A DNA stretch of 37,133 nucleotides from positions 425,964 through 463,096 of the forward strand of contig CP070640.1 in the NCBI GenBank assembly GCA_020354065.1, in the 5' to 3' direction. The notes below the pieces were generated by a model. The model was given only the letters and a program-made list of their open reading frames with translations. It was not told the origin of the DNA and made no database searches. How positions within the stretch are numbered: the stretch's first letter is position 1; the number at the start of each line of letters is the position of its first letter. A program made the translations under genes and the position numbers. Shown one piece after another: positions 24,035-31,445 of the stretch. Origin of the DNA: Candidatus Bathyarchaeota archaeon (GTDB taxonomy: Archaea > Thermoproteota > Bathyarchaeia > TCS64).

Positions 24035-25072
24035 CTAAATCCTAGAGACGAGATCGGTGATCCCCTCGAGGAAGGCTTCGATGTCCTCTCCCTCGATGCC
24101 GTAGTGGGTCACGAGCCTTATCACAGGCGTGTAGCCCCTGCTTTTCCAGCCGAGCTTCGCGCACGCCTCAACCCACTCCCTGCCTGTCCAGCCAAGGCCC
24201 GAGACATCGATGTAGACCATGTTGGTCATCACGGGGTACAAGATCTTGATGCCTTTTATCCGTCCCAATCCATCGGTCAGGAGCTTGGCGTTGGCGTGGT
24301 CGTCCGCGAGCCTGTCCACCATCCTTTTAAGGGCCACGATTCCTGGGGCTGCGATGATGCCCGCCTGGCGCATCCCTCCGCCCAGCATCTTCCGGTACTT
24401 TCTGGCCTTCTTGATGAGCTCCTCGGTCCCTACGACCATGGAGCCCACAGGCGCCGAGAGCCCCTTGGACAGGCAGAACTGCACAGTGTCCCCGTACTGG
24501 GCAAGCTCATTCACCTCGACGCCGAGGGCGACGGCTGCGTTGAAGATGCGGGCGCCGTCGATGTGGACTCCGAGGTCGTGCTCCTTTGCTGCCTCCCAGT
24601 CAGCTTTCATCTGCTCCACTGTCAGGGGGATCCCTCCGGCTGTGTTGTGGGTGTTCTCGACGCACACGAGGCTTGTCCTGGCGTGGTGGATGTTGGAGCC
24701 CCTCACGGACGCTCTGATGTCCTCGGGCCTTATCCACCCCAGCTCGCCCTCAACGGTCCTCGACATCAAGGCGCCTATGACTGCCAAGCCTCCCACCTCG
24801 TTTAGGTAGATATGGCTACGCCTCTCTAGGATGATCTCGTCGCCCCTGCTAGTCTGGGCAAGGACCGAGACCGTGTTCCCCTGGGTGCCACTAGTGACGA
24901 AGAGCCCAGCCTCTTTCCCCAGCATCCTCGCGGCGAGGGCCTCAAGCTCGTTCACGGTCGGATCTTCGCCGAAGACGTCATCCCCCACCACGGCGTTGTA
25001 GATAGCCTCCCTCATCTCGGGGGTCGGCCTAGTCACGGTGTCGCTCCTGAAGTCGAGGTTCTTCTCAACCAT
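24035..25072 (-). CDS. ltaE: low-specificity L-threonine aldolase
   Basis: 345 residues, full length. Typical N-terminal FRSDTVTRPTPEMREA, GDDVFGEDPTVNELE, the PLP-contacting THNTAGG (about 141) and IDGARIFNA (about 171), and the Schiff-base Lys203 in LSKGLSAPVGS. It splits threonine and related beta-hydroxy amino acids to glycine and an aldehyde with pyridoxal phosphate. It is 46 nt downstream of the metallo-hydrolase gene and 42 nt upstream of the dehydrogenase gene, all on the minus strand, so the three may form one transcription unit. Confidence 0.9.
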   Translation of the reverse strand: MVEKNLDFRSDTVTRPTPEMREAIYNAVVGDDVFGEDPTVNELEALAARMLGKEAGLFVTSGTQGNTVSVLAQTSRGDEIILERRSHIYLNEVGGLAVIGALMSRTVEGELGWIRPEDIRASVRGSNIHHARTSLVCVENTHNTAGGIPLTVEQMKADWEAAKEHDLGVHIDGARIFNAAVALGVEVNELAQYGDTVQFCLSKGLSAPVGSMVVGTEELIKKARKYRKMLGGGMRQAGIIAAPGIVALKRMVDRLADDHANAKLLTDGLGRIKGIKILYPVMTNMVYIDVSGLGWTGREWVEACAKLGWKSRGYTPVIRLVTHYGIEGEDIEAFLEGITDLVSRI

Positions 25073-25118
25073 TCCGATTGGCCTTCTCTAGAATGGGTGA
25101 GAAGGTTACTTATTATGT

Positions 25119-25775
25119 TTAGGCGAGGAGGGACGCGTTGTGATAGGCACGCCGTATGTGGTCGTCTGCATCGTTGAAGACGGGGCTGCCATGGCCCGGG
25201 AGTATGACCTCGACATCCATCTCCGAGAGCTTCCGCAGGGATTCTATGATGGCGCGCAGACTGCCCGTATCCCCGTCAAAACTACCGAAGTATCCGTCAG
25301 GGAAGACCGTATCACCTGAGAAGAGGATCTTCTCGTCCTCGTTGTACAGGCATATGCTCCCCCCTGTGTGTCCTGGGGTCCAGATGACCTTCAGTGGCCA
25401 GAGCTCAGTCTCGATGATGTCGCCATCCTCGACCTTCACCAGTTGGGGGTCGATACGGGAGGCAATGTATTTCGTGTCAAAGGTGTGCACAAAGACCCTT
25501 GGGTCTGCTTTCTCAAGGATGATGAAGGCACCCATCGCGTGATCGTGGTGGGCGTGGGTCAGAACAACTCCTTTCACCTTGTTAGGGGGCACCCCGAGCT
25601 CCTCAAGTTGAGGCCAGACGGAGTTGACACGGTTTCCAACTCCCGTGTCGACAACGACAGCGGCCTCACGGCCGATCACGTAGATGTTGCTGCATAGACC
25701 CTCTCCAACGACGAGGCTTACGCCTCTAAGCCTTTCTGAATAATCACCAAGAGAATAGATCCGGGGCAATACCAA
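25119..25775 (-). CDS. metallo-beta-lactamase-fold hydrolase
   Basis: 218 residues with a TTG start. The MBL signature THAHHDHAMG is near residue 74, a further ligand His in WTPGHTGGS near 135, Asp in FSGDTVFP near 154, and the last His in LPGHGSP near 196, so a complete two-metal site is present. Glyoxalase-II-like thioesterases and many other hydrolases share this pattern; no specific substrate is suggested. The TATA-like gattttaatta about 29 nt upstream supports the TTG start as a leaderless one. It may head a unit with the threonine aldolase and dehydrogenase genes. Confidence 0.82.
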   Translation of the reverse strand: MVLPRIYSLGDYSERLRGVSLVVGEGLCSNIYVIGREAAVVVDTGVGNRVNSVWPQLEELGVPPNKVKGVVLTHAHHDHAMGAFIILEKADPRVFVHTFDTKYIASRIDPQLVKVEDGDIIETELWPLKVIWTPGHTGGSICLYNEDEKILFSGDTVFPDGYFGSFDGDTGSLRAIIESLRKLSEMDVEVILPGHGSPVFNDADDHIRRAYHNASLLA

Positions 25776-25801
25776 TCGACAACTCGATTTACTCTACCTA
25801 A

Positions 25802-26026
25802 TTAAAATCCTTCCAAAGCAACTTCAATTGCTAACTCAATCCCTTTACAATGTGGTTTACCTTCTGATATTCGTAGAAAAATAAGGAAAATTAATTTTCC
25901 ATAGAGCTTCTCCAGCCCTGCGATTTCGCCTTCTATGAGATCTCCCTTCACCAAATCCTCATACCCTGGTAACCGTACATAATCTTCAGATTGCAGTCGT
26001 AGATGTCCAACAGCCCGATCCCACAT
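25802..26026 (-). CDS. hypothetical protein, 74 residues
   Basis: An ATG frame of 74 codons that begins one base after the stop of a 29-residue hydrophobic ORF, which suggests coupled translation. The product has a charged N-terminal half (LPGYEDLVKGDLIEGEIAG) and a hydrophobic patch LIFLIFL. No domain is recognised. Its codon use is more AT-rich than the neighbours, and it could be a shortened relic. Confidence 0.35.
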   Translation of the reverse strand: MWDRAVGHLRLQSEDYVRLPGYEDLVKGDLIEGEIAGLEKLYGKLIFLIFLRISEGKPHCKGIELAIEVALEGF

Positions 26027-26027
26027 C

Positions 26028-26117
26028 CTAGTTACTGCGCGCGATTATGCCGAGGCCCTGTAACGCGAGACCAAGAAGGAGGATGTGAGGTGAGGTTGCC
26101 ACAGCCAACACTCCCAT
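26028..26117 (-). CDS. 29-residue hydrophobic mini-protein
   Basis: ATG 26117 to TAG 26028-26030 encodes a peptide starting MGVLAVATSPHILLLGLA and ending with a positively charged IIARSN; nearly the whole length could form a single transmembrane helix. A TATA-like cattatg after gaaaa lies about 23 nt upstream, near leaderless spacing. The next gene starts one base after the stop. Function unknown; a chance frame is possible. Confidence 0.35.
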   Translation of the reverse strand: MGVLAVATSPHILLLGLALQGLGIIARSN

Positions 26118-26156
26118 AGTGAAAAAGGAAACTAGTCATAATGTTTTCTAACGGGG

Positions 26157-26822
26157 TCAAAAGGCCCAGAGGGCTGCCTTGCCCAGGTACTCGTTGACCT
26201 CCCACTCCCTCACCGAGGCGTTGTCCACATCAAGGGCGTAGATGGAGTGTAGCCTGGCGTTCTTTATCTCGTCCAAAGTCACAGGGGGATCTGTGTAGTA
26301 GAGGTCGCAGAGCTTCTTGATTGCGTGTATCTCTTCATTGGTCCTGAACCTCGGTGGCTTGGTGAGGGCCGGAGGGATCTGCATGATGTAGTAGGGCGGG
26401 GTGGCGAGGATGAACTTGTTCGCGAAGCTGCTGTACCGGGTTATCTTGCTGGCGACGCGGGCCCTGAGGTAGGTGAGGGGGTCGAGGGCGTTCTTCGGGG
26501 AGACGAAGCCTGTCTCGACCTCGACGATGGCTGTGCCGTAGCCCTTTGTTGCGTAGATGTCGCAGGAGAGCTCGCCGATGTCGTGCTCGAGCTCCACCTC
26601 GAAGCCGTTCAGTATCAGGTGCTTGGCGCAGATGAGCTCCATCACGGAGTGGTTGATCTTCGCCTGGTTGATCTTGTAGAGGCCTAGGAGCTTTTCCCTG
26701 AGAGCCAGCATCTGAGAGTGACCAGCGTCGTCCAACTCTGGCCTCATCTTACCGAGGACGGCGTCTAGATCCTCCCTGAAATGATTCAGCACCAGTACAT
26801 CTCGCCTGACTTGATACTCCAT
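26157..26822 (-). CDS. PD-(D/E)XK-nuclease-like hypothetical protein
   Basis: 221 residues from ATG 26822; an in-frame ATG at 26846 would add eight residues but overlaps a TATA-like gatatataac (26834-26844), so the shorter start is preferred. After a helical N-terminal region, the segment about 70-110 (HLILNGFEVELEHDIG then SCDIYATKGYGTAIVEVETG) has the core of a restriction-endonuclease-like fold: Glu, Asp in CDIY, and EVE in place of the usual ExK. Such Glu-for-Lys variants are known in the superfamily. The role is unknown; DNA repair or nucleic-acid processing is a guess. It is divergent from the CMD-family gene. Confidence 0.6.
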   Translation of the reverse strand: MEYQVRRDVLVLNHFREDLDAVLGKMRPELDDAGHSQMLALREKLLGLYKINQAKINHSVMELICAKHLILNGFEVELEHDIGELSCDIYATKGYGTAIVEVETGFVSPKNALDPLTYLRARVASKITRYSSFANKFILATPPYYIMQIPPALTKPPRFRTNEEIHAIKKLCDLYYTDPPVTLDEIKNARLHSIYALDVDNASVREWEVNEYLGKAALWAF

Positions 26823-26905
26823 TGAAATCCGCCTGATATATAACATGTAAGGTGAATCGAATCCACATGATTGGCCAAATTTCCGGCGTCGTGGGCACCC
26901 ATCTC

Positions 26906-26915
26906 AAATATATAC
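26906..26915 (+). promoter_or_regulatory. TATA box for the CMD-family gene
   Basis: aaatatatac centred 29 nt upstream of GTG 26940. An aggtgg at 26938-26943 could serve the in-frame ATG at 26949 instead. Confidence 0.45.
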
Positions 26916-26939
26916 TGATCTAGCAGAGAGTCTTTCCAG

Positions 26940-27260
26940 GTGGAATCTATGAGAGAGAAAAGTCCGTGGGAGATATTCATGGAAGAGTGCCCAGGTGTCG
27001 CGAACGCCTTCATCGAGCTTTCCAAGGAGGTGAACATCGGACGAGCCCTCGACGAGAAGACCAGAAACCTGATCCTCGTAGGAATTTTCTCGTCCACAAG
27101 GGACCCTGTCGCCCTCCGCCACTTCGTTTCGGAAGCCTTTAAAGCCGGGGCTACAAAACAGGAGATCGAAGCTGCCGCCCTCCTACCATTCAGCGTCGGG
27201 GTCTCCTCGGCCGAGATGAGTATACCCATCATAGTCGAGGCGGTAAAAAGCAAGCCTTGA
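26940..27260 (+). CDS. carboxymuconolactone decarboxylase (CMD/AhpD-like) family protein
   Basis: 106 residues from GTG 26940 (ATG at 26949 gives 103). A single all-helical CMD domain is seen, with LDEKTRNLILVGIFSSTRD near residues 36-54 and the AGATKQEIEAAAL segment near 73. The CxxC of AhpD-type peroxidase reductases is absent: the only cysteine is in EECPGV near residue 15. It therefore resembles CMD proteins without disulfide chemistry; the reaction is unknown. It is convergent with the HAD hydrolase gene, 17 nt apart. Confidence 0.75.
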   Translation: MESMREKSPWEIFMEECPGVANAFIELSKEVNIGRALDEKTRNLILVGIFSSTRDPVALRHFVSEAFKAGATKQEIEAAALLPFSVGVSSAEMSIPIIVEAVKSKP

Positions 27261-27277
27261 AAGAACTAAATTCCCTA

Positions 27278-27994
27278 TCAGTTTTCATGAGGAACAGGAA
27301 AACCCTTGTCCTCGGTGATCTTGTCCAGTAATTCGGGCAGCTCGCAGATGTTGGATATGGCGTAACCAGCCCAGGGTTTCTCGTCTGGCGTCTTTATCCA
27401 AATGGGCAATATCCCGGTGTTCAACGCCCCCTCCATGTCAGCTTCCACGCTATCACCCACATGGACAGCCTCTCGAGGATCGACATCGAGCCTCCCTAGG
27501 ACGTACTCGAAGATCTCTGGATTCGGTTTCCTCACGCCTAGATCCCGGGAGCAAACAACAACTTCGAAAAGGCTCACCAGGCCAGTCTTCTCTAGAAGCT
27601 CCCTCGGCTGATCGCTCATCGTGTTGGATATGAGCGCCAGTTTGAATCGCTCAGCCAGAGCGCTGAGTACAGCCTCTGTGCATGGGTAGAAGATTGAGAC
27701 GAAGTGCTTCTTAAAGAGGCTGTGGATCATCCCCAGAGTGTCATCGTCGGGGTAGATGCCCAAACTCTTGAGAGCGGAGCCATACACCTCCTCAAACGTT
27801 CTCTCTCGGCCCCTTGCCCTTACCCTAGCTAACTCCTCCAGAGAGACGCTTATGGCTCTCCTCATCCTCCTGAGTTCTACGGAATGACCTAACCCTTTCA
27901 GCAGCCCATGCATCGCAACATGGTACTCGTGCCAGTCGATCTGGCCGGAGGCCAGCGTTCCGCCGAAGTCGAGGATGACAGCCCTGATGACCAT
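27278..27994 (-). CDS. HAD-superfamily hydrolase
   Basis: 238 residues. HAD motifs: I in VILDFGGTLASG (nucleophile Asp near residue 9, second Asp replaced by Gly as in some subfamilies), II in LALISNT near 118, III Lys in VRKPNPEIFEY near 153, and IV in HVGDSVEADMEGA near 178. A helical cap follows motif I. Phosphatase or related activity on an unknown small molecule. It is unlike the HAD protein at 13896 in composition and motif I, so the two are not recent copies. A TATA-like ataaatatg lies about 33 nt upstream. Confidence 0.83.
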   Translation of the reverse strand: MVIRAVILDFGGTLASGQIDWHEYHVAMHGLLKGLGHSVELRRMRRAISVSLEELARVRARGRERTFEEVYGSALKSLGIYPDDDTLGMIHSLFKKHFVSIFYPCTEAVLSALAERFKLALISNTMSDQPRELLEKTGLVSLFEVVVCSRDLGVRKPNPEIFEYVLGRLDVDPREAVHVGDSVEADMEGALNTGILPIWIKTPDEKPWAGYAISNICELPELLDKITEDKGFPVPHEN

Positions 27995-28074
27995 CGGGGA
28001 ACATTGGATGCACCCAGTATATCATATTTATTCGGTTAGAATATCACAGCTCAGTTGACAGTGGATGCCCCTCC

Positions 28075-28083
28075 CTTTTTTAA
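28075..28083 (+). promoter_or_regulatory. TATA box for the GIY-YIG gene
   Basis: ttttttaac centred 27 nt upstream of ATG 28106; no ribosome-binding site in between. Confidence 0.5.
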
Positions 28084-28105
28084 CATCCCACAAATACGTT
28101 GAATC

Positions 28106-28531
28106 ATGACCTCCAAGGGCGCTTACTGCCTGTGCATCGATAATAGCGAAGACCTTTTCGTTGATGTAGGAGCCTTGGGCCGGATGGAATTCCCACGCGG
28201 TCACTATGTCTACGTGGGTTCGGCCTTGAACGGCCTCGACGCGAGGATCAGGAGGCACCTGGACACCAGCAAGGGCTCATACAGTGCAATCCACTGGCAC
28301 GTCGATTACTTGCTCAAGGAGCGGGCTGTTAATATCGAGGCGGTTTACATAAAGCTCACAGAAGAGAGAATGGAGTGCGCTTTGGCGGAGTCAGTGTCCG
28401 AGAAGGGTATCCCCGTGCCCGGGTTCGGGTGCAGCGACTGCAGGTGCGTAAGTCATCTCTTCAGGGTTGAGGGCTGCGATCTCGCCCGGCTGGAGCTGGA
28501 AGAAAGGCCTTTATCCGATTTCTTCCTTTAA
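28106..28531 (+). CDS. GIY-YIG domain protein, DUF123 type
   Basis: 141 residues. The DUF123 version of the GIY-YIG fold is recognisable: GAYCLCI at 5-11, PRGHYVYVGSALNGLDARI at about 30-48 with the RRHL that follows, and HWHVDYLL at about 63-70. It has a Cys-rich C-terminal segment, GFGCSDCRCVSHLF. DUF123 proteins occur mainly in archaea, alone or fused to endonuclease III, and may act in DNA repair, but the biochemical role is not established. Leaderless-type promoter. Confidence 0.82.
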   Translation: MTSKGAYCLCIDNSEDLFVDVGALGRMEFPRGHYVYVGSALNGLDARIRRHLDTSKGSYSAIHWHVDYLLKERAVNIEAVYIKLTEERMECALAESVSEKGIPVPGFGCSDCRCVSHLFRVEGCDLARLELEERPLSDFFL

Positions 28532-28572
28532 ACAATGACCAGATTTTTCATAGAGAATAAGAAATTCGAAAC

Positions 28573-29061
28573 TTAGAGCTCTGGGTCCCACCTGTATAGG
28601 TAGATCGTGTGGCTCCGGTAGCCCTCCTTGAACTTCACGTTTCTCTCCTGATCCCAGCCAGGGATGGAGAAATCGTGGGTCACCACCCTCGCCCCCGGCT
28701 TCAGCTCCGCCTCGAGCTTCGGCTTCACCTTCTCGTTCGCCCCTGTCGTGAGGTACATCGTGACCAAATCAGCGGGGCTCAGATCAAGGTCGAATATGTT
28801 TCCCTGCAAGATCTGAACCCTGTCATCAAGTTTAAGGGCCCTAGCCTTCCTCCGAGCCTCCAAGACCAGGCGCTTGTTCAGGTCCACGCCGATCCCGAAG
28901 GCGCCGAACTCCTCAGCCGCCATGATCACGATCCTGCCGTCCCCGCAGCCGAGGTCGTAGACCTTCTCGTCCGGCTTCAGCCCTGCGTACTCCAGCATCT
29001 TCCGCACAACCTCTACGGGAGAGGCGACGAAGGGAGCTATGGAGTTTCTACTAAAGAGCAA
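28573..29061 (-). CDS. class I SAM methyltransferase, aKMT-like protein-lysine methyltransferase
   Basis: 162 residues, TTG start. The SAM motif I is VYDLGCGDGRIVI near residue 34, followed by GVDLNKRLV (motif II acid), ILQGNIFDLDL and LVTMYLTTGANEKVKPKLE. The C-terminal HTIYLYRW and the VTHDFSIPGW segment closely resemble the small crenarchaeal lysine methyltransferase aKMT, which methylates many proteins including chromatin proteins. Assignment to that family rests on remembered sequence similarity; other small Rossmann methyltransferases remain possible. It is convergent with the GIY-YIG gene. Confidence 0.72.
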   Translation of the reverse strand: MLFSRNSIAPFVASPVEVVRKMLEYAGLKPDEKVYDLGCGDGRIVIMAAEEFGAFGIGVDLNKRLVLEARRKARALKLDDRVQILQGNIFDLDLSPADLVTMYLTTGANEKVKPKLEAELKPGARVVTHDFSIPGWDQERNVKFKEGYRSHTIYLYRWDPEL

Positions 29062-29206
29062 TGAGTCAAACCTTGGGGGATTTTACTTTCTTTGTTATTC
29101 CAGCCATGCGCACAATAAAAAGTATGTGCAAAAGCCTGATGCCAGTGAACCTTCAGAATGTCTTATCGGTGTTCTCAAAGGTCACGAAGATCGTTTTATC
29201 CTTGCA

Positions 29207-29429
29207 ATGAACAAGCATAGATCCTTCTCCGAGTTGCCTCCGAAGACGGAGCTATCGGAGGCCAAGAGCAGGGACCTGAAAAAGGCAGGGGTTCAATTTC
29301 GTGGGCACCATGATCAGCTACTCCTTCATGCAAGCAGTAGGGCTTGTCAACTACCACCTGGTTCACTGCCTCAGATATGAAGAGCTCTTGATGCTCAGTG
29401 AACTCTCCAGTCCATTATGGAACTTTTAA
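29207..29429 (+). pseudogene. tag: frameshifted, truncated DNA-3-methyladenine glycosylase I (tag) remnant
   Basis: The frame from 29207 reads RSFSELPPKTELSEAKSRDL then KKAG; past the GGGG run at 29288-29291 the homology continues in the +1 frame as FNFVGTMISYSFMQAVGLVN then YHLVHCLRY, to a TAA at 29427-29429. Removing one G from the run restores continuity. The joined product matches the C-terminal part of Tag (ALKKRGFKFVG and FMQACGLVNDH in the E. coli protein, from memory). The N-terminal two thirds is missing, so the gene is a relic even if the frameshift were a sequencing error. Confidence 0.72.
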
Positions 29430-29461
29430 TTGAGACTTTCCATTTTGTGAACATGGCTACC

Positions 29462-29773
29462 TCAGGTCATTACCGCCAGACCCGCCTTCCTTCTCCTCGG
29501 TTTAACGATGTTGTTGCCTTGGACCAGCCTTATACCTGGGCGGAACCTCTCTGCGTATCTAATCGCTTCCTCGGAGAACCTGCTGAAGGTCCTGATCTCC
29601 TTGACGCCCTTCCTGGCCGCTCTCATCACGTCTTCCTTGTTCCATTCAAGGTACCAGCAGCGATACCCGAGGAAAGGTGGTTTCAGGCAATATTCACCCA
29701 CCCTTCTCCGGGCACAATAGAGCCTTCTCTCAAAAGGGGATAGAATACAGCTCCCGCTCCTCCCTCCTGCCAT
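29462..29773 (-). CDS. hypothetical protein, possible nuclease-type (Mrr-like) C-terminal fragment
   Basis: 103 residues from ATG 29773. The stretch EIRTFSRFSEEAIRYAERFR followed by PGIRLVQGNNIV resembles the end of Mrr-type restriction-endonuclease-like domains, in which an RF..EA..YA motif precedes a GI.LVDG-type strand. The catalytic part is not visible, and the N-terminal half has Arg/Cys-rich sequence without a recognised domain. A TATA-like actataaaacc lies at 29851-29861, with an inverted repeat between it and the start. It adjoins the tag relic and may be decayed as well. Confidence 0.35.
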   Translation of the reverse strand: MAGGRSGSCILSPFERRLYCARRRVGEYCLKPPFLGYRCWYLEWNKEDVMRAARKGVKEIRTFSRFSEEAIRYAERFRPGIRLVQGNNIVKPRRRKAGLAVMT

Positions 29774-29782
29774 GAGTCGAAG

Positions 29783-29846
29783 TTCTACGGATCAGATATC
29801 TGCTTTATGGGGCCCAAGAAAATACTCTCGAAGCCGATCCGTAGAA
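29783..29846. repeat. 11-bp perfect inverted repeat with 42-nt spacer
   Basis: ttctacggatc (29783-29793) and gatccgtagaa (29836-29846) are exact reverse complements. They lie between the TATA-like box at 29851-29861 and the start codon at 29773 of the minus-strand ORF. An operator pair, an RNA hairpin in the leader or a relic of a small mobile element are possible. Confidence 0.5.
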
Positions 29847-29851
29847 AGGTT

Positions 29852-30241
29852 TTATAGTAAAGGTAGGATGTCAGTAAACTCTTCCCCGGAACACCTGCTA
29901 CATGTTCCTTCTCCGGCTCCTCCACCGCTTCTCTTGCAGTTCTTCCTGGATGTGTTCTGCTCGAACTTGTCCAACTCCTCGTCTTCCTCCGTGTTACCCT
30001 CCTCGTCTTCTCTCGTTCTTTCCCGAACCGACTTAGCCTCGCCGATGATGTTGCTCAGATCCTCGATTAAACCATCAATGAGATGGGTGATTTCTGTGAG
30101 GTCAGTCGATACCTCCTGCTCCCACTCTCCCCCCAGCTCCGCCGAGTCCGCGCTGAGCACCTCAGACATCTCCATAGAGATGCGCAAGTTTTCCATTAAC
30201 TTCTCCAGGTTCTTGATCAGGGCGTCGCTTTCCATCGACAT
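29852..30241 (-). CDS. hypothetical acidic coiled-coil protein
   Basis: 129 residues from ATG 30241; the frame extends upstream to an ATG at 30346 but that part (Arg/Phe-rich, with a run of Cys and Pro) looks non-coding. Residues about 1-70 are helical and heptad-like (ALIKNLEKLMENL, DGLIEDLSNIIGEA), then comes an acidic stretch REDEEGNTEEDEELDKFE and a C-terminal region with three cysteines (NCKRSG, CSRCSG). The Cys pair could bind a metal. A gagg element lies about 11 nt before the ATG. No family is recognised. Confidence 0.45.
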   Translation of the reverse strand: MSMESDALIKNLEKLMENLRISMEMSEVLSADSAELGGEWEQEVSTDLTEITHLIDGLIEDLSNIIGEAKSVRERTREDEEGNTEEDEELDKFEQNTSRKNCKRSGGGAGEGTCSRCSGEEFTDILPLL

Positions 30242-30439
30242 AGGCAAACCTCGACAGGGAGAAAAACGAGTACCGGCGTCTCCTCCGATTATTGCCTTGA
30301 AAACGTCGTGATAAAAACGTTCAGACCTGCCTTCCGGAAAAAACACGGTTTCAACTTACACAAATCGAATTGATTCTTAGAGTCTAGGATAAGCTCTTCC
30401 TGGATTCTCATACCGATCCCCTGTAAAAGACTCAGGGTT

Positions 30440-31294
30440 TCACCTGTACTGGAGGCTCCTCTTCCTCTCCTCCTGTTTGTACCCCTTTATTTCGGAGCCG
30501 TCCGCCCTCCTCATTCCCATCTTCCTCGCCAGCTCGGCGTAGCTCTCGGACATTTTGTACTCTGGAGTCATAGAGAAACCCGTGGGGTACGAGCCTGTTC
30601 CTTCCTGTTCAAGGCCGTGAGCCAACCTTCCTATCTGATCCCTTGGAACAGTGAATATCATCTCGTCGTCCTGGGCTCCTGCACGCTCGCGATCGCCCCT
30701 GCAGGGAACCGATACCTGGCACTTGTTCTTTATTAGGGAGGGAACCACAGCGTAGATGCATGCGGAGTGCCCGCCGAGCACGGTGGTGATGTCCCGCCCG
30801 TCCTCATAGGCGATGGCCAGTAACAGGCGTAGCAGCTGAGCCGAGTTGCAGTATATCACAGCTACGTTGGGTTCGAAGTTGGCGGTCGAGAGGGGCGCAG
30901 ACACCACACCCACATACCTACCAGTCTCAACCGTTGGGAACTCCCGAGCCCAGTTGGCCCCCGCCTTAAGGGAGGCCACACCACTAGGATATCGGTTATG
31001 TCCGTCCAAGAACAATCTTGGTGTCTCAGCCAGGCCGAAGCCGATCACAGGTTCAGGGCACCACATGTCTTCGAAGAGCTGGGCCACGGTCTCCCCGTAC
31101 TTCCTAGATAGGGCGAAGCATTGGCAGGTGGACATGCACTTGCCATATTCCACTGTCGGCCTCTTGGCTCCCGTCGGAATGTCCTCCCTTTTCCTGAGCA
31201 GCTTAACCGCCAATGGATGGCTTGTTGGCTTGATCTGCGTCTCGATGCGTCTAGCATGGTCGTTGAATTCGGTCATCGTGTTGTCATAAACCAT
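30440..31294 (-). CDS. DUF169 family protein
   Basis: 284 residues from ATG 31294; ATG 31276 is an alternative. The sequence has the conserved DUF169 features: HPLAVKLLRKREDIP near residue 26, CMSTCQCFALSRKYGE with its cysteines near 53, CPEPVIGFGLAETP near 79, and SALIYC-type segment AVIYCNSAQLLRLLLA near 145, followed by GGHSACIYAVV. The family is widespread in anaerobic bacteria and archaea and has no established function; conserved cysteines suggest metal or redox chemistry. It is divergent from the PurF-like gene. Confidence 0.75.
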   Translation of the reverse strand: MVYDNTMTEFNDHARRIETQIKPTSHPLAVKLLRKREDIPTGAKRPTVEYGKCMSTCQCFALSRKYGETVAQLFEDMWCPEPVIGFGLAETPRLFLDGHNRYPSGVASLKAGANWAREFPTVETGRYVGVVSAPLSTANFEPNVAVIYCNSAQLLRLLLAIAYEDGRDITTVLGGHSACIYAVVPSLIKNKCQVSVPCRGDRERAGAQDDEMIFTVPRDQIGRLAHGLEQEGTGSYPTGFSMTPEYKMSESYAELARKMGMRRADGSEIKGYKQEERKRSLQYR

Positions 31295-31412
31295 TGTAAT
31301 GAACTATGTTAAAGAATATCCTCGAAGAGGGGGTCATTCGGTGTCAAATCTGGCCATATTGAAGGTGGTTGGTTTCAGCACCCTCAATAGGTTATTCTGG
31401 TCACTGTCGGCT

Positions 31413-31424
31413 AGTTTTTTATTT
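31413..31424 (+). promoter_or_regulatory. TATA box that fixes the PurF-like start
   Basis: agttttttattt is centred 27-28 nt upstream of ATG 31446, the usual leaderless spacing in this window. An in-frame TTG at 31437 would be only about 19 nt away, and in-frame starts further upstream lack homology. Confidence 0.5.
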
Positions 31425-31445
31425 GAACAAGGATCATTGTGCTAT

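Noticed and set aside
26786-27253. 155-codon antisense frame over the CMD gene
   Set aside because: The plus strand encodes a good CMD domain with TATA box; the antisense product is non-descript and overlaps the nuclease-like gene start.
29039-29380. 113-codon ORF taken as an intact gene
   Set aside because: Its first part has no resemblance to a protein family, and its last part is the tag remnant read partly in the wrong frame.
31299-31445. Extended N-terminus for the PurF-like protein
   Set aside because: The extra 49 residues have no PurF similarity and contain the TATA box that fits ATG 31446.
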